Shown: positions 24,029 to 32,855 of the stretch, in pieces | How positions within the stretch are numbered: position 1 is the stretch's first letter | Layout: every line of letters starts with the position of its first letter | Assembly (NCBI GenBank): GCA_035353815.1 | Contig: DAOQAG010000016.1 | Coordinates: 1-64,000 of the forward strand | Length of the DNA: 64,000 nucleotides | Direction of reading: 5' to 3' | From: JAKPUX01 sp035353815 | GTDB lineage: Bacteria; Zhuqueibacterota; Zhuqueibacteria; Residuimicrobiales; Residuimicrobiaceae | Translations under genes and position numbers: made by a program | Notes under the pieces: generated by a model | Database searches by the model: none | Seen by the model: the letters and a program-made list of their open reading frames with translations, nothing else | Told to the model about the DNA's origin: nothing

Positions 24029-25900
24029 TCACTTTTTCTTGCCGAACTCTCCCTCCAGGGGGATAAAATAGGCGGCGATGAAGGAGGGCAGGGTCGCAAA
24101 GACCACCCAGATAAAGAAATGGCGGTAGCCGATGATCTCCTGCAGCCAGCCGCTGAACATCCCCGGCACCATCATGCCCAGGGCCATCAGGCCGGTGCAG
24201 ATGGCATAATGCGCGGTCTTGTGCTCCCCCTCCCCGGCGACATAGATCATGTAGAGCATGTAGGCGGTGAAGCCAAAGCCATAGCCGAACTGCTCGAGCG
24301 CGACAAAACAGCTGACGATCCACAGGCTGTCCGGTTGGGCCTGGGAGAGATAAATAAAGGCGAGGTCGGGCAGGTGAATGATCAGGAGCATCGGGAAGAG
24401 CCAGAACTTGAGCCCGCGGCGCGGCACGACGAATCCGCCGAGCAGTCCGCCAACGGTAAGCGCGATGATGCCGATCGTGCCATAGACCAGGCCCACCTCG
24501 CCGGTGGTCATTCCGAGTCCCCCCAGCTCGCGGCTGTCGAGCATGAAGGGATGGATTAGCTTGACCAGCTGTGCCTCACCGAAACGGTAAAGGAGGAGAA
24601 AGGCGAGAATGGCGCCGATATGCTTGCGCCGGAAAAAACTGACGAAGGTTTCGAGAAACTGTTTGAGAAAATTGCTGGCCTGGACGCCCACGTCGGCCGC
24701 CGGGCGCGGCAGGATGAAGCGGTGGTAGATGAAAAAGAGGAAAAAGAGCGCTCCGAGCACAAGAAAAGTAACCGACCAGGAGAGGGGAATATTGCCGGCG
24801 CGCGCCACATAGCGGCTGGAGGCGACCCTCTCCAGCCTGGGATCGAGCTGGATCAGGGCGATCGCCGGGACCTTCCAGTTGCGCTCGGTGAAGACCAGGC
24901 GGCTGCCTTCCACCAGATTGATCGATTTGTCACCGCTCTCACGGCCGAAACTGACGATCACCTCCCGGCCTGCGGCCGGTGGCTCCGAGAGCCGGAAATA
25001 GAGCGCGCCAACGTTGCCCGCGCCCGCCGCGCCGAGAGCGGCGACCTGGCGCTCCTCGCCGAAATGATGGCGAAGCCAGCCCGCCAGCGGTTGCGAGACC
25101 TGCCGCGACCACCAGGAGGGCCCACCGACTGGCACCGCGGCGGCCGCACGTTCAGCGGGATAAAACCCGTGCTCCAGGTTCCAGGCGTGGGCAAAGTGAA
25201 AGAGCGAATCGATCCGCGCCCTGGGCTGCACCGCGGCGCGAATCGTCAGGGTTTCGGGCTGGCAGATCAGGCGCAGGCCGCCGCCGGCAGGCGGGCTGGC
25301 GAGGGCGTCAGGATGGAGCAGCTGCACCTCGGCAGCCTCCGGGGCGGCCTGAATCGGCACGGTGACCGCATCGAGCCCGGAGTGGCCCTCGATATAGCCG
25401 GCGAGAATGATCAGCAACCCCTGGCCGGTGATCATTGCAAAACGGTAAAAGGTGCTGCGGATGCCGACAAACCAGGCCTGCTGCACATCCGTGAGGCCGA
25501 GCATGTAAAAGCCATCTGCGGCGATATCATGCGTCGCCGAGGCGAAGGCGAGGATCCACAAAATGGCCAGGGTGTAAAGCAGAAAATGGGGCAGGGGGAT
25601 GGCCAGAGCAATGGCGAGGAACCCGAGGCCGATCACCAGCTGCATCGAAGTAATCCAGAATCGCTTGGTCTTGAGAATATCGACCACTGGACTCCAGAGC
25701 GGCTTGATCACCCAGGGCAGATAGAGCCAGCTCGTATAGAGGGCAATATCGGTGTTGGATAACCCCAGACGTTTGAACATGATCACGGAAACGGTCATGA
25801 TGACGACGTAGGGGATCCCCTCGGCGAAATAAAGGGAGGGAATCCAGGACCAGGGGCTGCGGGCAGCGGATCGTTCCGCGCGGGTATGCTTCTCCTTCAT
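24029..25900 (-). CDS. AmpG-like major facilitator permease with a large periplasmic insert
   Basis: A 623-residue transporter of the major facilitator superfamily resembling the muropeptide permease AmpG (WIPSLYFAEGIPYVV, then ATHDIAADGFYM near residue 120). Five helices are followed by an insert of about 170-180 residues that is not hydrophobic, then helices resume at WSVTFLVLGALFFLFF. By MFS topology the insert is periplasmic. Its end (VIVSFGRESGDKSI, then GSRLVFTERNW) resembles Calx-beta-like strands. Usual AmpG proteins are about 430-490 residues. The start at 25900 is preferred, because an in-frame codon at 25936 lies inside the terminator of the preceding gene. Confidence 0.82.
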   Translation of the reverse strand: MKEKHTRAERSAARSPWSWIPSLYFAEGIPYVVIMTVSVIMFKRLGLSNTDIALYTSWLYLPWVIKPLWSPVVDILKTKRFWITSMQLVIGLGFLAIALAIPLPHFLLYTLAILWILAFASATHDIAADGFYMLGLTDVQQAWFVGIRSTFYRFAMITGQGLLIILAGYIEGHSGLDAVTVPIQAAPEAAEVQLLHPDALASPPAGGGLRLICQPETLTIRAAVQPRARIDSLFHFAHAWNLEHGFYPAERAAAAVPVGGPSWWSRQVSQPLAGWLRHHFGEERQVAALGAAGAGNVGALYFRLSEPPAAGREVIVSFGRESGDKSINLVEGSRLVFTERNWKVPAIALIQLDPRLERVASSRYVARAGNIPLSWSVTFLVLGALFFLFFIYHRFILPRPAADVGVQASNFLKQFLETFVSFFRRKHIGAILAFLLLYRFGEAQLVKLIHPFMLDSRELGGLGMTTGEVGLVYGTIGIIALTVGGLLGGFVVPRRGLKFWLFPMLLIIHLPDLAFIYLSQAQPDSLWIVSCFVALEQFGYGFGFTAYMLYMIYVAGEGEHKTAHYAICTGLMALGMMVPGMFSGWLQEIIGYRHFFIWVVFATLPSFIAAYFIPLEGEFGKKK

Positions 25901-25923
25901 GCAGGGCTCGCTTTCGGGGATAC

Positions 25924-25951
25924 AAAAAAGCCTCATTGGTCAATGAGGCTT
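25924..25951 (-). terminator. Rho-independent terminator after the BFN-domain gene
   Basis: On the minus strand an 11-bp stem (AAGCCTCATTG paired with CAATGAGGCTT) is followed by a run of six T. It lies 21 bp past the stop of the BFN-domain gene and just before the AmpG-like gene, separating two transcription units. Confidence 0.85.
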
Positions 25952-25971
25952 GATCGAAAATAATTGCAGGA

Positions 25972-26541
25972 TCACGTGGTTTTTTCGCGCAGGTGCGATT
26001 TGACCTTTTTTATTTCGTCGCGGATGCGTGCGGCTTCTTCGTAGCGCTCATCCTGAACGGCATTGATCAAATCGATATTGAGCTGCTCGAGACGGTCGCC
26101 AGGCGCCTGTTCGTCATCGGCATCCTCGGAGGGCGGCATCCCGTCGATAATCGCTGCCTTGTGCATGACCTCTTCATAGACAAAGATCGGGGCATTCATG
26201 CGCAGGGCAATGGCGATGGCGTCGCTCGGACGCGCATCAATCTCCTTGGCCCGGCCGTTGCCGGACATGGTGATGATGGCAAAATAGGTATTGTCGCGCA
26301 AATCGTTAACCACAACCTTGTCGATTGTTATATTAAGCATTTCCAGAAGGTTGCGAATCAAATCGTGGGTCAAGGGACGCGGCGGGGCGATGTTTTCAAG
26401 CTGGAGCGCGATGGCCTGAGCCTCCGTGGATCCAACCACAATGGGCAGCCAACGGCTCTGCTTTTCATCCTTGAGGATGACCACGAATCGACTGGTCGCC
26501 GTGTCGAGGGTGACACGCTCTACCTTGGCTCGGACCAGCAT
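25972..26541 (-). CDS. Bifunctional nuclease (BFN/DUF151) domain protein with UVR motif
   Basis: A 189-residue protein. Residues 1-130 are a BFN/DUF151 domain (LPIVVGSTEAQAIALQLE, RPLTHDLIRNLLEML, IDARPSDAIAIALR), named after a plant nuclease but of unclear activity in bacteria. The C-terminus (INAVQDERYEEAARIRDEIK) is a UVR helical motif like those in UvrB/UvrC and McsA. Domain order is standard for this bacterial family. AAAGGAGGTGGAGGC precedes the ATG at 26541, and a TTGACA promoter and a terminator bracket it as a single-gene unit. Confidence 0.85.
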   Translation of the reverse strand: MLVRAKVERVTLDTATSRFVVILKDEKQSRWLPIVVGSTEAQAIALQLENIAPPRPLTHDLIRNLLEMLNITIDKVVVNDLRDNTYFAIITMSGNGRAKEIDARPSDAIAIALRMNAPIFVYEEVMHKAAIIDGMPPSEDADDEQAPGDRLEQLNIDLINAVQDERYEEAARIRDEIKKVKSHLREKTT

Positions 26542-26587
26542 TGCCTCCACCTCCTTTATCCAAACAACGGGAGCTTTTCTGCATTTA

Positions 26588-26616
26588 ATGTTAACTATTT
26601 TTCTTTTCAGTGTCAA
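26588..26616 (-). promoter_or_regulatory. Candidate promoter of the BFN-domain gene
   Basis: A perfect TTGACA (26611-26616, minus strand), a 17-bp spacer and TAACAT (26588-26593) lie about 47 bp upstream of the start codon at 26541. Confidence 0.55.
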
Positions 26617-26746
26617 GTTATATTTTAGACAAGACCGGAGGCAGCACAGCCTAGCCCCCTTTTCTGCTGCCCGCTTCCGTACGGCGCCGCCGCTCCGGCT
26701 GAAAAGAAGAGCTGCTACCTGACGCCGCCTCAGCTGAAATAAGGGC

Positions 26747-26775
26747 TTGCTTCAGACTTGATTTTTTAGTATGTT
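26747..26775 (+). promoter_or_regulatory. Candidate promoter of the small gene at 26.8 kb
   Basis: TTGCTT (26747-26752), a 17-bp spacer and TATGTT (26770-26775). Transcription would begin near 26782, which rules out the in-frame ATG at 26771 and supports the start at 26810. Confidence 0.4.
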
Positions 26776-26809
26776 TTTGAATACATACGTGCATTCAACG
26801 GGAGTCACC

Positions 26810-27271
26810 ATGCTCATATTCGAAAAAGCGGTTATCAAGAAATACTGGCCTGCCGACGACAAGGGCGCCGACGATCTCATCGTCCGCCAGGTGCAGATGC
26901 AGGTGGAAGCCGAGATCGAGGACAGCGATCAGATCCGGGAGCTGTACAAGAACATGGTCCGCGGTCTTGTGCATCTGGCCATCATGGACAATCTCACCGG
27001 GGAAGAATACGAACTTGCGGCCGTAACCATCCGCCCTTTCACCATCAAACAAAAAAAGATCACCCTGGGCAAGGGCGAGACCGCGGAGACCGTCAAGCAG
27101 GAATTTGCCGTGCTCACCCTGGTGTGCAAGGCCAAGGATGATGATGGCGCTACGATGCTCGCCGATCTCTACCGCTTTTTCAACATCGAAGTACAGCTGA
27201 ACTTTTCGGAATTTCGCTTTGCCGGCGGTGGAACCAGCCCGGCCGATGAGGAAGAGACCGCGGAAGAATGA
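26810..27271 (+). CDS. Unrecognised small acidic protein
   Basis: A 153-residue soluble protein with no family recognised. It begins MLIFEKAVIKKYWPADD, has no signal peptide or membrane helix, and alternates charged helices and short strands; the C-terminus is acidic (SPADEEETAEE). GGGAG lies 6 bp before the ATG at 26810. The gene is followed after 109 bp by a small membrane-protein gene on the same strand, with a duplicated DNA segment between them. Coding status is supported by ribosome site, promoter and composition; the function is unknown. Confidence 0.7.
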   Translation: MLIFEKAVIKKYWPADDKGADDLIVRQVQMQVEAEIEDSDQIRELYKNMVRGLVHLAIMDNLTGEEYELAAVTIRPFTIKQKKITLGKGETAETVKQEFAVLTLVCKAKDDDGATMLADLYRFFNIEVQLNFSEFRFAGGGTSPADEEETAEE

Positions 27272-27373
27272 TCCTCCTCACCGCCGGATGCAGGGAGGGA
27301 TGTACCGGGATGTTCCTCTGTGACGGCCATGATATGAAGAATGATCAACCCGACCACCGGATGCAGTGAGGGA
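27263..27373 (+). repeat. Duplicated gene-end segment, 73-bp period
   Basis: GAAGAATGATC at the stop codon of the preceding gene, through CCGGATGCAGGGAGGGA, recurs 73 bp later (27336-27373) as GAAGAATGATC through CCGGATGCAGTGAGGGA. The second copy supplies the ribosome site of the next gene. The pattern resembles the triplicated gene end at 7.4 kb. Confidence 0.75.
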
Positions 27374-27380
27374 GCCGCAC

Positions 27381-27737
27381 GTGCCGCCTGAAGTCAAAAA
27401 AATCCTGCTGGATAATTTTCAACTGGTGGCGACCTTTGGCACCCTGGTGACCTGGCTGGCTTTCAAGGGCAGTTCTTTCCCGCTGCTGATCTGGGGCCGG
27501 CGGCTCTCGCTGCTGGCCTTTTTCTATTTCCTCTTCGATTTCTTCAAACGCTATACCCCGCTCCTTATTGCCCGTCTGGATATTGTCGAGGCGGATGTCT
27601 ACATGCGGCGCTATTTTGCCATGAACAAGGGCACCGACTGGGTTGATGGCTTTTTCTGGGGGATCGCCGTCAGCCTCTTCGCCGGCGTCATTCTGGCCCT
27701 GGTCGCGATCGAGTTCAAGAAACCGAAAAAGAAATAA
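27381..27737 (+). CDS. Unrecognised small membrane protein
   Basis: A 118-residue protein with two or three hydrophobic segments: about residues 14-30 (VATFGTLVTWLAF), 38-58 (LSLLAFFYFLFDFF) and 92-112 (FFWGIAVSLFAGVILALVAIEF). It ends in a Lys-rich tail. By the positive-inside rule the C-terminal tail is cytoplasmic. The GTG at 27381 has AGGGAG six bases upstream; an in-frame GTG at 27366 is possible. No family is recognised. Confidence 0.6.
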   Translation: MPPEVKKILLDNFQLVATFGTLVTWLAFKGSSFPLLIWGRRLSLLAFFYFLFDFFKRYTPLLIARLDIVEADVYMRRYFAMNKGTDWVDGFFWGIAVSLFAGVILALVAIEFKKPKKK

Positions 27738-27763
27738 TCCCTTCCGGAATCTGCTCCAGGATT

Positions 27764-29143
27764 CTACACCGGCGCGCCGAAAAACTCCTGGTGAATCGCG
27801 CGCACCGTAGCATCCCGGTCCTTCTCCTTGATGATGAAATATTGCGTCACCCGTGACGCGCCGGAGGCGATCATCTCGACATTGGCGCCGGCGCCGGCGA
27901 CCGCCTTGAAGACCCGGGCCGCCAGGCCGCGGGTCTCGTTGAGTCCCTCGCCGACGACGCCGATCAGGGCGACATCCGTCACCGGCTCGATATGGTCCAC
28001 ATAGGCGATCTGGAGCCCGCCGATCAGGCTGGCGCTGCGCTGGACATCCGCCTTGATGAGCAGGAGGTTGACCGCGGTCTGCGCGGTGATCACCGAGATG
28101 ATGTTGATGTCGGCGTCGCTCAGAGCCGAAACGGCCTCCTTGAGAAAGCCGACCTGCTGTCCCAGACTGGCGCCGTGGAGACGGAGCATGCCGATGTTCG
28201 AGTTGGTGACGACGCTTTTGATGATCTCCTCATGTTGCTGCTTTTCAGCGCCGATGCGCGTGCCGGGAGCGTCGGGCTTGTAGGTATTGCGGATCACCGC
28301 CGGGATGGCCTTGCGGGCGAGCGGCTCGACGGTGCGCGGATGGAGGATGGAGGCACCGAAATAGCTCAACTCGGCCGCTTCATCGTAGGCGAGATAGGCC
28401 AGGGGCTGGGCGGCGGCGACGATCTCCGGACTGGCGGTGAGGAAGCCATCGACATCCTTCCAGATTTGCAGTTCCTCGGCATCCATGGCGTAGGCGACGA
28501 CGGCGGCGCTGTAATCGGTGCCGCCGCGGCCGAAGGTGATGGTATGGCCCGAGGCGGTGCGGCCGAAAAAGCCGGTGATGACGGGGATGGCGCCGCGGCG
28601 CAGGGACGCCAGGAGGTGGGGCGGCAGCAAACGGGCGGTGGTCTCGAGTTCGGCATTGCCGTTGCCGAATTCGCCGCTGGCGACCAAGTCGATCTTGTCG
28701 CTGTCAAAAGCAGCGGCCTCGGCGCCGTTGCTCTGCAGGGCACCGGCGAGCAGCTGTACCGCCATGCGCTCTCCCATCGAGAGGATCAGATCGCGGGTGC
28801 GCCGGCTGCACTCGCCGGTGTAGGCGATGCCATAGAGGAGTTTTTCCAGGCGCGAGCAGAGATAGGCCACCTCATCGTGGACGCGGTGCTGCACTTCGCG
28901 GTCGTGGATGGCCCCGAGGATCAGCTCGCGGTGGAGCAGGCGGAGATAATCGAGCAAGCCCTCGATCTTGCGCTCGGTCTGCAGCGCCTCGTCGACACTG
29001 CGCACAAGATGATTGGTGACCCCGCTCACTGCGGAGAGGACGATAATTTTCTCCGCCTCCGGCCGACTGCGGACCACCTCGACCACCTGCAGCAGCGAAT
29101 CGATGCTGCGCAGCGAGGAACCGCCGATTTTAAGGACGATCAT
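27764..29143 (-). CDS. lysC: Aspartate kinase
   Basis: A 459-residue aspartokinase. KIGGSSLRS at the N-terminus (the family KFGGTS), FGRGGTDYSAA near residue 225 and LSYFGASILHPRTVEP near 275 are the kinase signatures. Two ACT domains (from about 318 and 395) would bind a feedback inhibitor such as lysine or threonine. It phosphorylates aspartate in the first step to lysine, threonine and methionine. The ATG overlaps the stop codon of asd (ATGA), so the two are translationally coupled and perform consecutive pathway steps. Confidence 0.93.
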   Translation of the reverse strand: MIVLKIGGSSLRSIDSLLQVVEVVRSRPEAEKIIVLSAVSGVTNHLVRSVDEALQTERKIEGLLDYLRLLHRELILGAIHDREVQHRVHDEVAYLCSRLEKLLYGIAYTGECSRRTRDLILSMGERMAVQLLAGALQSNGAEAAAFDSDKIDLVASGEFGNGNAELETTARLLPPHLLASLRRGAIPVITGFFGRTASGHTITFGRGGTDYSAAVVAYAMDAEELQIWKDVDGFLTASPEIVAAAQPLAYLAYDEAAELSYFGASILHPRTVEPLARKAIPAVIRNTYKPDAPGTRIGAEKQQHEEIIKSVVTNSNIGMLRLHGASLGQQVGFLKEAVSALSDADINIISVITAQTAVNLLLIKADVQRSASLIGGLQIAYVDHIEPVTDVALIGVVGEGLNETRGLAARVFKAVAGAGANVEMIASGASRVTQYFIIKEKDRDATVRAIHQEFFGAPV

Positions 29144-30213
29144 CGCGCTCCCCCCACCCTGCCCAGATGCCGGCCGCGCAGGGCGAGCTCGGCATTGAGG
29201 ACCGAACCGCCCGCAGCGCCGCGGACCAGATTGTTGGCGAGGTTGACCTGGCGCACGATGCGGCCCGAGACCTCGAGCCGGCCCACGACGACCGCCATGC
29301 CGCTGCGGCGGCCCGGGCCTCCGGCATCAACATCACTGCGGGGCTGCGGCCGACCGGCGGCTTCAGTCAGCACCACCGGTTGGTCCGGGGCCATCGGCAG
29401 TCCCGCCACCTCGGCCGGGGGCACAAAGGTGCGGTAGCGCTCTTCAATCTCCGTAAAGGTCACCTCATGCTCCAGCTCGACATGGGTCGAGACGAGATGC
29501 CCCACCAGCGTGGGCACGCGCACACAGTGGGCGTGGACCTCCCACTCCGCCGGGTCGATGCCCGCGGCGGTGCTCTGTCCGAATATCTTGTTGCACTCCT
29601 GCCTCACCTTCTCCTCCTCCCCGGCGATCCAGGGGATGAGATTGCCCGAGATATCCAGCGCGGGAACGCCGGGATATCCGGCACCCGAAACCGCCTGATA
29701 ACTGGAGACGATGAGGCGCCTGATCCCCAGCGGCGCAATCGGGGCCAGGGAGAGCGCCAGTCCGGTGCTCGTGCAGTTGGCATTGGTGATGAGCATGCCC
29801 GGGCGTGGCTGACGGCGCGCCAGCTCGAGATGGCGATGATTGATCTCGGGGATCAGAATGGGCACGAGCGGATCCATGCGAAAAGCGCTGGCATTGGAAA
29901 AGACATGGATGCCGGCCTCCGCGAGTGCGGGCTCGATGGTGCGCGCGACCTCGGCGGGAAGTGCGGAAAAGGCGATCTCTACACCCCGCGCGGCGATGGC
30001 GGCTGCTTCCAGAGGTGTAAAACACAGGCCGGCTTGTGCCGGCGCGATCCCGGCCGGATGGAGCGGGCGCGCCTCATCAAGCGGCTGACCGATACGCGCA
30101 TCACTCGCGCTCACCACGGTCACCTCGAACCAGGGATGGTCATGCAGCAGATGCAGAAAATATTGGCCCACCATGCCGGTGGCACCCAGGACGGCGACGG
30201 GGATTTTTTCCAA
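29140..30213 (-). CDS. asd: Aspartate-semialdehyde dehydrogenase
   Basis: A 357-residue NADP-dependent dehydrogenase that makes aspartate semialdehyde from aspartyl phosphate. GATGMVGQYF (residues 9-18) is the nucleotide-binding loop, and NANCTSTGLA holds the catalytic cysteine. SSYQAVSGAGYPG and the later EEEKVRQECNKI place it in the archaeal/fungal-type branch rather than the E. coli one. The TTG at 30213 has ACAGGAG five bases upstream and begins just before the Rossmann strand; the open frame further upstream overlaps the promoter. It is first in the asd-lysC operon. Confidence 0.92.
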   Translation of the reverse strand: MEKIPVAVLGATGMVGQYFLHLLHDHPWFEVTVVSASDARIGQPLDEARPLHPAGIAPAQAGLCFTPLEAAAIAARGVEIAFSALPAEVARTIEPALAEAGIHVFSNASAFRMDPLVPILIPEINHRHLELARRQPRPGMLITNANCTSTGLALSLAPIAPLGIRRLIVSSYQAVSGAGYPGVPALDISGNLIPWIAGEEEKVRQECNKIFGQSTAAGIDPAEWEVHAHCVRVPTLVGHLVSTHVELEHEVTFTEIEERYRTFVPPAEVAGLPMAPDQPVVLTEAAGRPQPRSDVDAGGPGRRSGMAVVVGRLEVSGRIVRQVNLANNLVRGAAGGSVLNAELALRGRHLGRVGGAR

Positions 30214-30241
30214 GGAGACTCCTGTGATCAATGGTTTTAGA

Positions 30242-30270
30242 AAAATAAGCAAAAAGGAGGAGAAAAACAA
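30242..30270 (-). promoter_or_regulatory. Candidate promoter of asd-lysC
   Basis: TTGTTT (30265-30270, minus strand), 17-bp spacer, TATTTT (30242-30247), about 30 bp upstream of the TTG start codon at 30213. Confidence 0.45.
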
Positions 30271-30325
30271 GCAGGAATGGCGCCGGATGGTGCGGGCGGG
30301 CGCAACGCTGCGGCGCGTGGGGGGA

Positions 30326-30355
30326 TAAAAAAAAAGCCGGAGATCCCTCCGGCTT
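30326..30355 (-). terminator. Rho-independent terminator after the double-PDZ gene
   Basis: On the minus strand AGCCGGAG and CTCCGGCT form an 8-bp stem with a 4-base loop, followed by nine T. It lies 11 bp past the stop codon of the PDZ protein gene. Confidence 0.9.
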
Positions 30356-30365
30356 GCCGTGCGTC

Positions 30366-31274
30366 CTACTTGTCGACGTTGATGTCGAGCTTGATCTTGA
30401 GATCGTTGAGTTCATCGCGCAACTCATCAAGATCATGGCGCAGTTCCTCCATGGTTTCGCCGCTGAACGGCCAGGCGTCGCCATTGAGGCGCAGCTGCAG
30501 ATTGAGCGGCTTGCGCTCGGGCAGCAGCACCGTCGTGCTCGCCCAGTCCCCCTTGCGCATATAGCTCACCTTGAGCGTGTCGGATTCGTTCTCCTGCACG
30601 GCGCTGGTCACCTCGCTGATCCGATGGACCGGCTGATCATCCACAGTCATCAGCACATCCCCTGCTTTCAGTCCCGCTGCCGCAGCCGCGCTCTCCTCCG
30701 CGACGCTGGTTACGAGCACCCCTTCCCCCTCCTTCACCTTGAAGTACTCCGCCAGATCGGCATCCAACTCCTGCAGTTGCACCCCCATGCGCCGGTTGGC
30801 ACGCATGAAGAAATTGCCAAATGGCTGTACCTCCCGGGTCCGCTCCAGTCGCCGCTCCGGCTGCGGCGTTTTGATGCCGATCGGTTTGTGGCGTTCCTGG
30901 AGTTTAGCCTTGAGGGTGATCTTTTTACCGTCGCGCAGTACCAGCAGCGTGGCCTCGTCGCCGGGGGACATTTTGCGGATATCGCGGGTGATATCATCGG
31001 CATCCCGCACCGTCCGGTCCTGCAATTTGATGATCACGTCTCCTTCCTTCACTCCGGCCTGGTCGGCGGGCCCGTCCTTGACGACCTCCCTGACCACGGC
31101 TCCCTCGGTGTCCTCCCAGTTGTTGTCGTTCTCCGTGTCGCCCAGATAGAGCCCGAGCCAGGCACCGCCCTTGTGGACAGCGCGGGATTCCGCCTCCTGG
31201 GCGCCGAGGAGCGCAGTGCTCAAAAACGCCAGAATGAAGAGGACAATGCCCGTCCGTGCAAACCCCATTTTCAT
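30366..31274 (-). CDS. Exported protein with two PDZ domains
   Basis: A 302-residue protein with a signal peptide (MKMGFARTGIVLFILAFLSTALLGAQE) and two PDZ domains. The first is at about residues 35-120 (GAWLGLYLG, KDGPADQAGVKEGDVIIKL), the second at about 158-245 (RRMGVQLQEL, AAAAAGLKAGDVLMTV). The C-terminus is a short charged coiled coil (MEELRHDLDELRDELNDLK). There is no trypsin-like protease domain, so it is not DegP/HtrA itself; it may be a periplasmic scaffold or protease partner. GCAGGAGGCTGT precedes the ATG at 31274. Confidence 0.82.
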   Translation of the reverse strand: MKMGFARTGIVLFILAFLSTALLGAQEAESRAVHKGGAWLGLYLGDTENDNNWEDTEGAVVREVVKDGPADQAGVKEGDVIIKLQDRTVRDADDITRDIRKMSPGDEATLLVLRDGKKITLKAKLQERHKPIGIKTPQPERRLERTREVQPFGNFFMRANRRMGVQLQELDADLAEYFKVKEGEGVLVTSVAEESAAAAAGLKAGDVLMTVDDQPVHRISEVTSAVQENESDTLKVSYMRKGDWASTTVLLPERKPLNLQLRLNGDAWPFSGETMEELRHDLDELRDELNDLKIKLDINVDK

Positions 31275-31379
31275 ACAGCCTCCTGCAGCTGCCTGCAATT
31301 ATTGCCTTGTTTTTGAGGGCGCGCTGATGTAATTTCTCCGGCAACGCCGGCCGCGCCTCTTTTCCGGATATAGATACGC

Positions 31380-31808
31380 ATGAAACTTTCGATTCGTTCC
31401 ACACATTTTTCCGGCCTCGAAACCGGGCACATCCTGCTGCTGCTTGGCCTGGCCGGGATCGCGGTTTGCTATCTGGCACCGGGGGCGATCTCCCTCCTCC
31501 CCGCCTGCCGCTTCCAGGCCTGGACCAGCCTGCCCTGTCCCTCTTGCGGTGCCACCCGTGCCGGGATGGCCCTTGCCCATGGCCATCCCGTGGAGGCACT
31601 GCGCTTCAATCCCCTCTGCACCCTCCTCTTCCTCGGGATGGCGATTGCCGGCTTGAACGCCCTGCTCGGGCTGGTCAGCCACCGCCGCCTGGTGCTGGAG
31701 GCGCGACCCGATGAGATCCGCCTGCTGTTGCGGACTATAGTGCTGGCTCTGGTGCTCAACTGGCTCTATCTGCTGGCCGTCCGTTTCGCCCTGATCGTTC
31801 CTTTTTAA
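31380..31808 (+). CDS. DUF2752 membrane protein
   Basis: A 142-residue protein with three hydrophobic segments (about 18-38, 76-96 and 115-138) and the DUF2752 signature CPSCGATRAG, preceded by a conserved CRFQ. The function of the family is unknown; the two CxxC-like cysteines suggest metal or redox chemistry at the membrane. No good ribosome site precedes the ATG. It is transcribed divergently from the PDZ gene and is followed after 74 bp by the isomerase gene. Confidence 0.8.
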   Translation: MKLSIRSTHFSGLETGHILLLLGLAGIAVCYLAPGAISLLPACRFQAWTSLPCPSCGATRAGMALAHGHPVEALRFNPLCTLLFLGMAIAGLNALLGLVSHRRLVLEARPDEIRLLLRTIVLALVLNWLYLLAVRFALIVPF

Positions 31809-31882
31809 GTGCGGGAACAAACTATTCAGAAACGGGGTTTTGTAAGAAAGAGAAGGCATGGATTTGCGCGAGAGAACGTGAC

Positions 31883-32704
31883 GTGCTCATCGGCTTTACC
31901 GTCGAAGGATTTCAGGATTGGCACCCCGCGGCGATTACCGCCGCCATGCGCCGGCTGGGTGTCAATTTTATCGAATACAATATCCGCCTCTTTAATTCCC
32001 TGGACCAGGTTCTGCCGCAGTTGCGCGCGATGCGCACCGCATTCCACCTGCCCATTATTGAGGAGGAGGGTTGGGATTTTTCCAGCAGCGAACGGCAGCA
32101 GCAAATTGAGGCCAGCATCGCCCTGCTGCTGCAGCACCATCGGGCGCTGAGCCTGACCCATTTCATTGCCCATCCTCCGGCAGCCGGCGCTTCCTCCGGG
32201 ATCCCTCCCGCCCGTTTGGATACTCTTTTCGCCAACCTCGCCAGGTTGCCGCGGCCACTCTATTTTGAAAACATCCCCGAGCTCTCCCCCGAGGCTTTTC
32301 GCGCTTTCCTCAAGGAGGCCCAGGAGCGCCTCGGCGCCAAATACGCGGGGATGTGTTTTGACGCGGCCCACTTCCAGATCAGCGGCCTCGATCCGGTGGC
32401 CCAGTTTCTCGCCTTCCGCGACCAGATCGGCGCCGTGCATCTTTCGGACTGTATCGGCCGCGAGGACAGCCATCTCCCCTTTGACAGCGGCGGCGATCTA
32501 CCTATCCGGCCGCTCCTGCGCGCCATGCGCCGCAGCGGTTACCGCGGCAGCATCACCCTGGAAATCCGTCCCGACCCGGCCGGCGATCTGGCCTCTTATA
32601 TCCGCAGCTATACCCTTCTGCTGCGGAGCTTCACCCCGGCCCGTTTTCTCAGCACACGCCTGCGCCTCCTGGCTGCCGAGCGTTTGATGATAAATCGCAA
32701 CTGA
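31883..32704 (+). CDS. Xylose isomerase-like TIM-barrel protein
   Basis: A 273-residue protein of the sugar phosphate isomerase/epimerase (AP endonuclease 2-like) superfamily. Probable metal ligands lie at the ends of barrel strands: Glu in LYFENIPE near residue 133, Asp in MCFDAAHF near 162, His in AVHLSD near 187 and Glu in ITLEIRP near 230. GTG at 31883 is the likely start. The substrate is unknown; members include inosose, hydroxypyruvate and ketose epimerases as well as endonuclease IV. Confidence 0.75.
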   Translation: MLIGFTVEGFQDWHPAAITAAMRRLGVNFIEYNIRLFNSLDQVLPQLRAMRTAFHLPIIEEEGWDFSSSERQQQIEASIALLLQHHRALSLTHFIAHPPAAGASSGIPPARLDTLFANLARLPRPLYFENIPELSPEAFRAFLKEAQERLGAKYAGMCFDAAHFQISGLDPVAQFLAFRDQIGAVHLSDCIGREDSHLPFDSGGDLPIRPLLRAMRRSGYRGSITLEIRPDPAGDLASYIRSYTLLLRSFTPARFLSTRLRLLAAERLMINRN

Positions 32705-32855
32705 CTTTATTTAATAGTCTTATGGCTTGTGCTTTTCAATTCGCAGCAGAAAAATCATTTGCATTTATCCGGCGGTTCCTTTATTTTCAGAATGAGGCCG
32801 TGGCAGTCCGCCGGCGGCAGCATCGGCAACAGCACTCAAAAAAGTGAGGTTGGGA

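Noticed and set aside
25901..25936. Upstream start at 25936 for the AmpG-like permease
   Set aside because: That codon lies inside the stem of the terminator of the preceding gene, so the message would probably not include it.
30366..31274. DegP/HtrA protease
   Set aside because: Two PDZ domains are present, but no trypsin-like domain or His-Asp-Ser triad.
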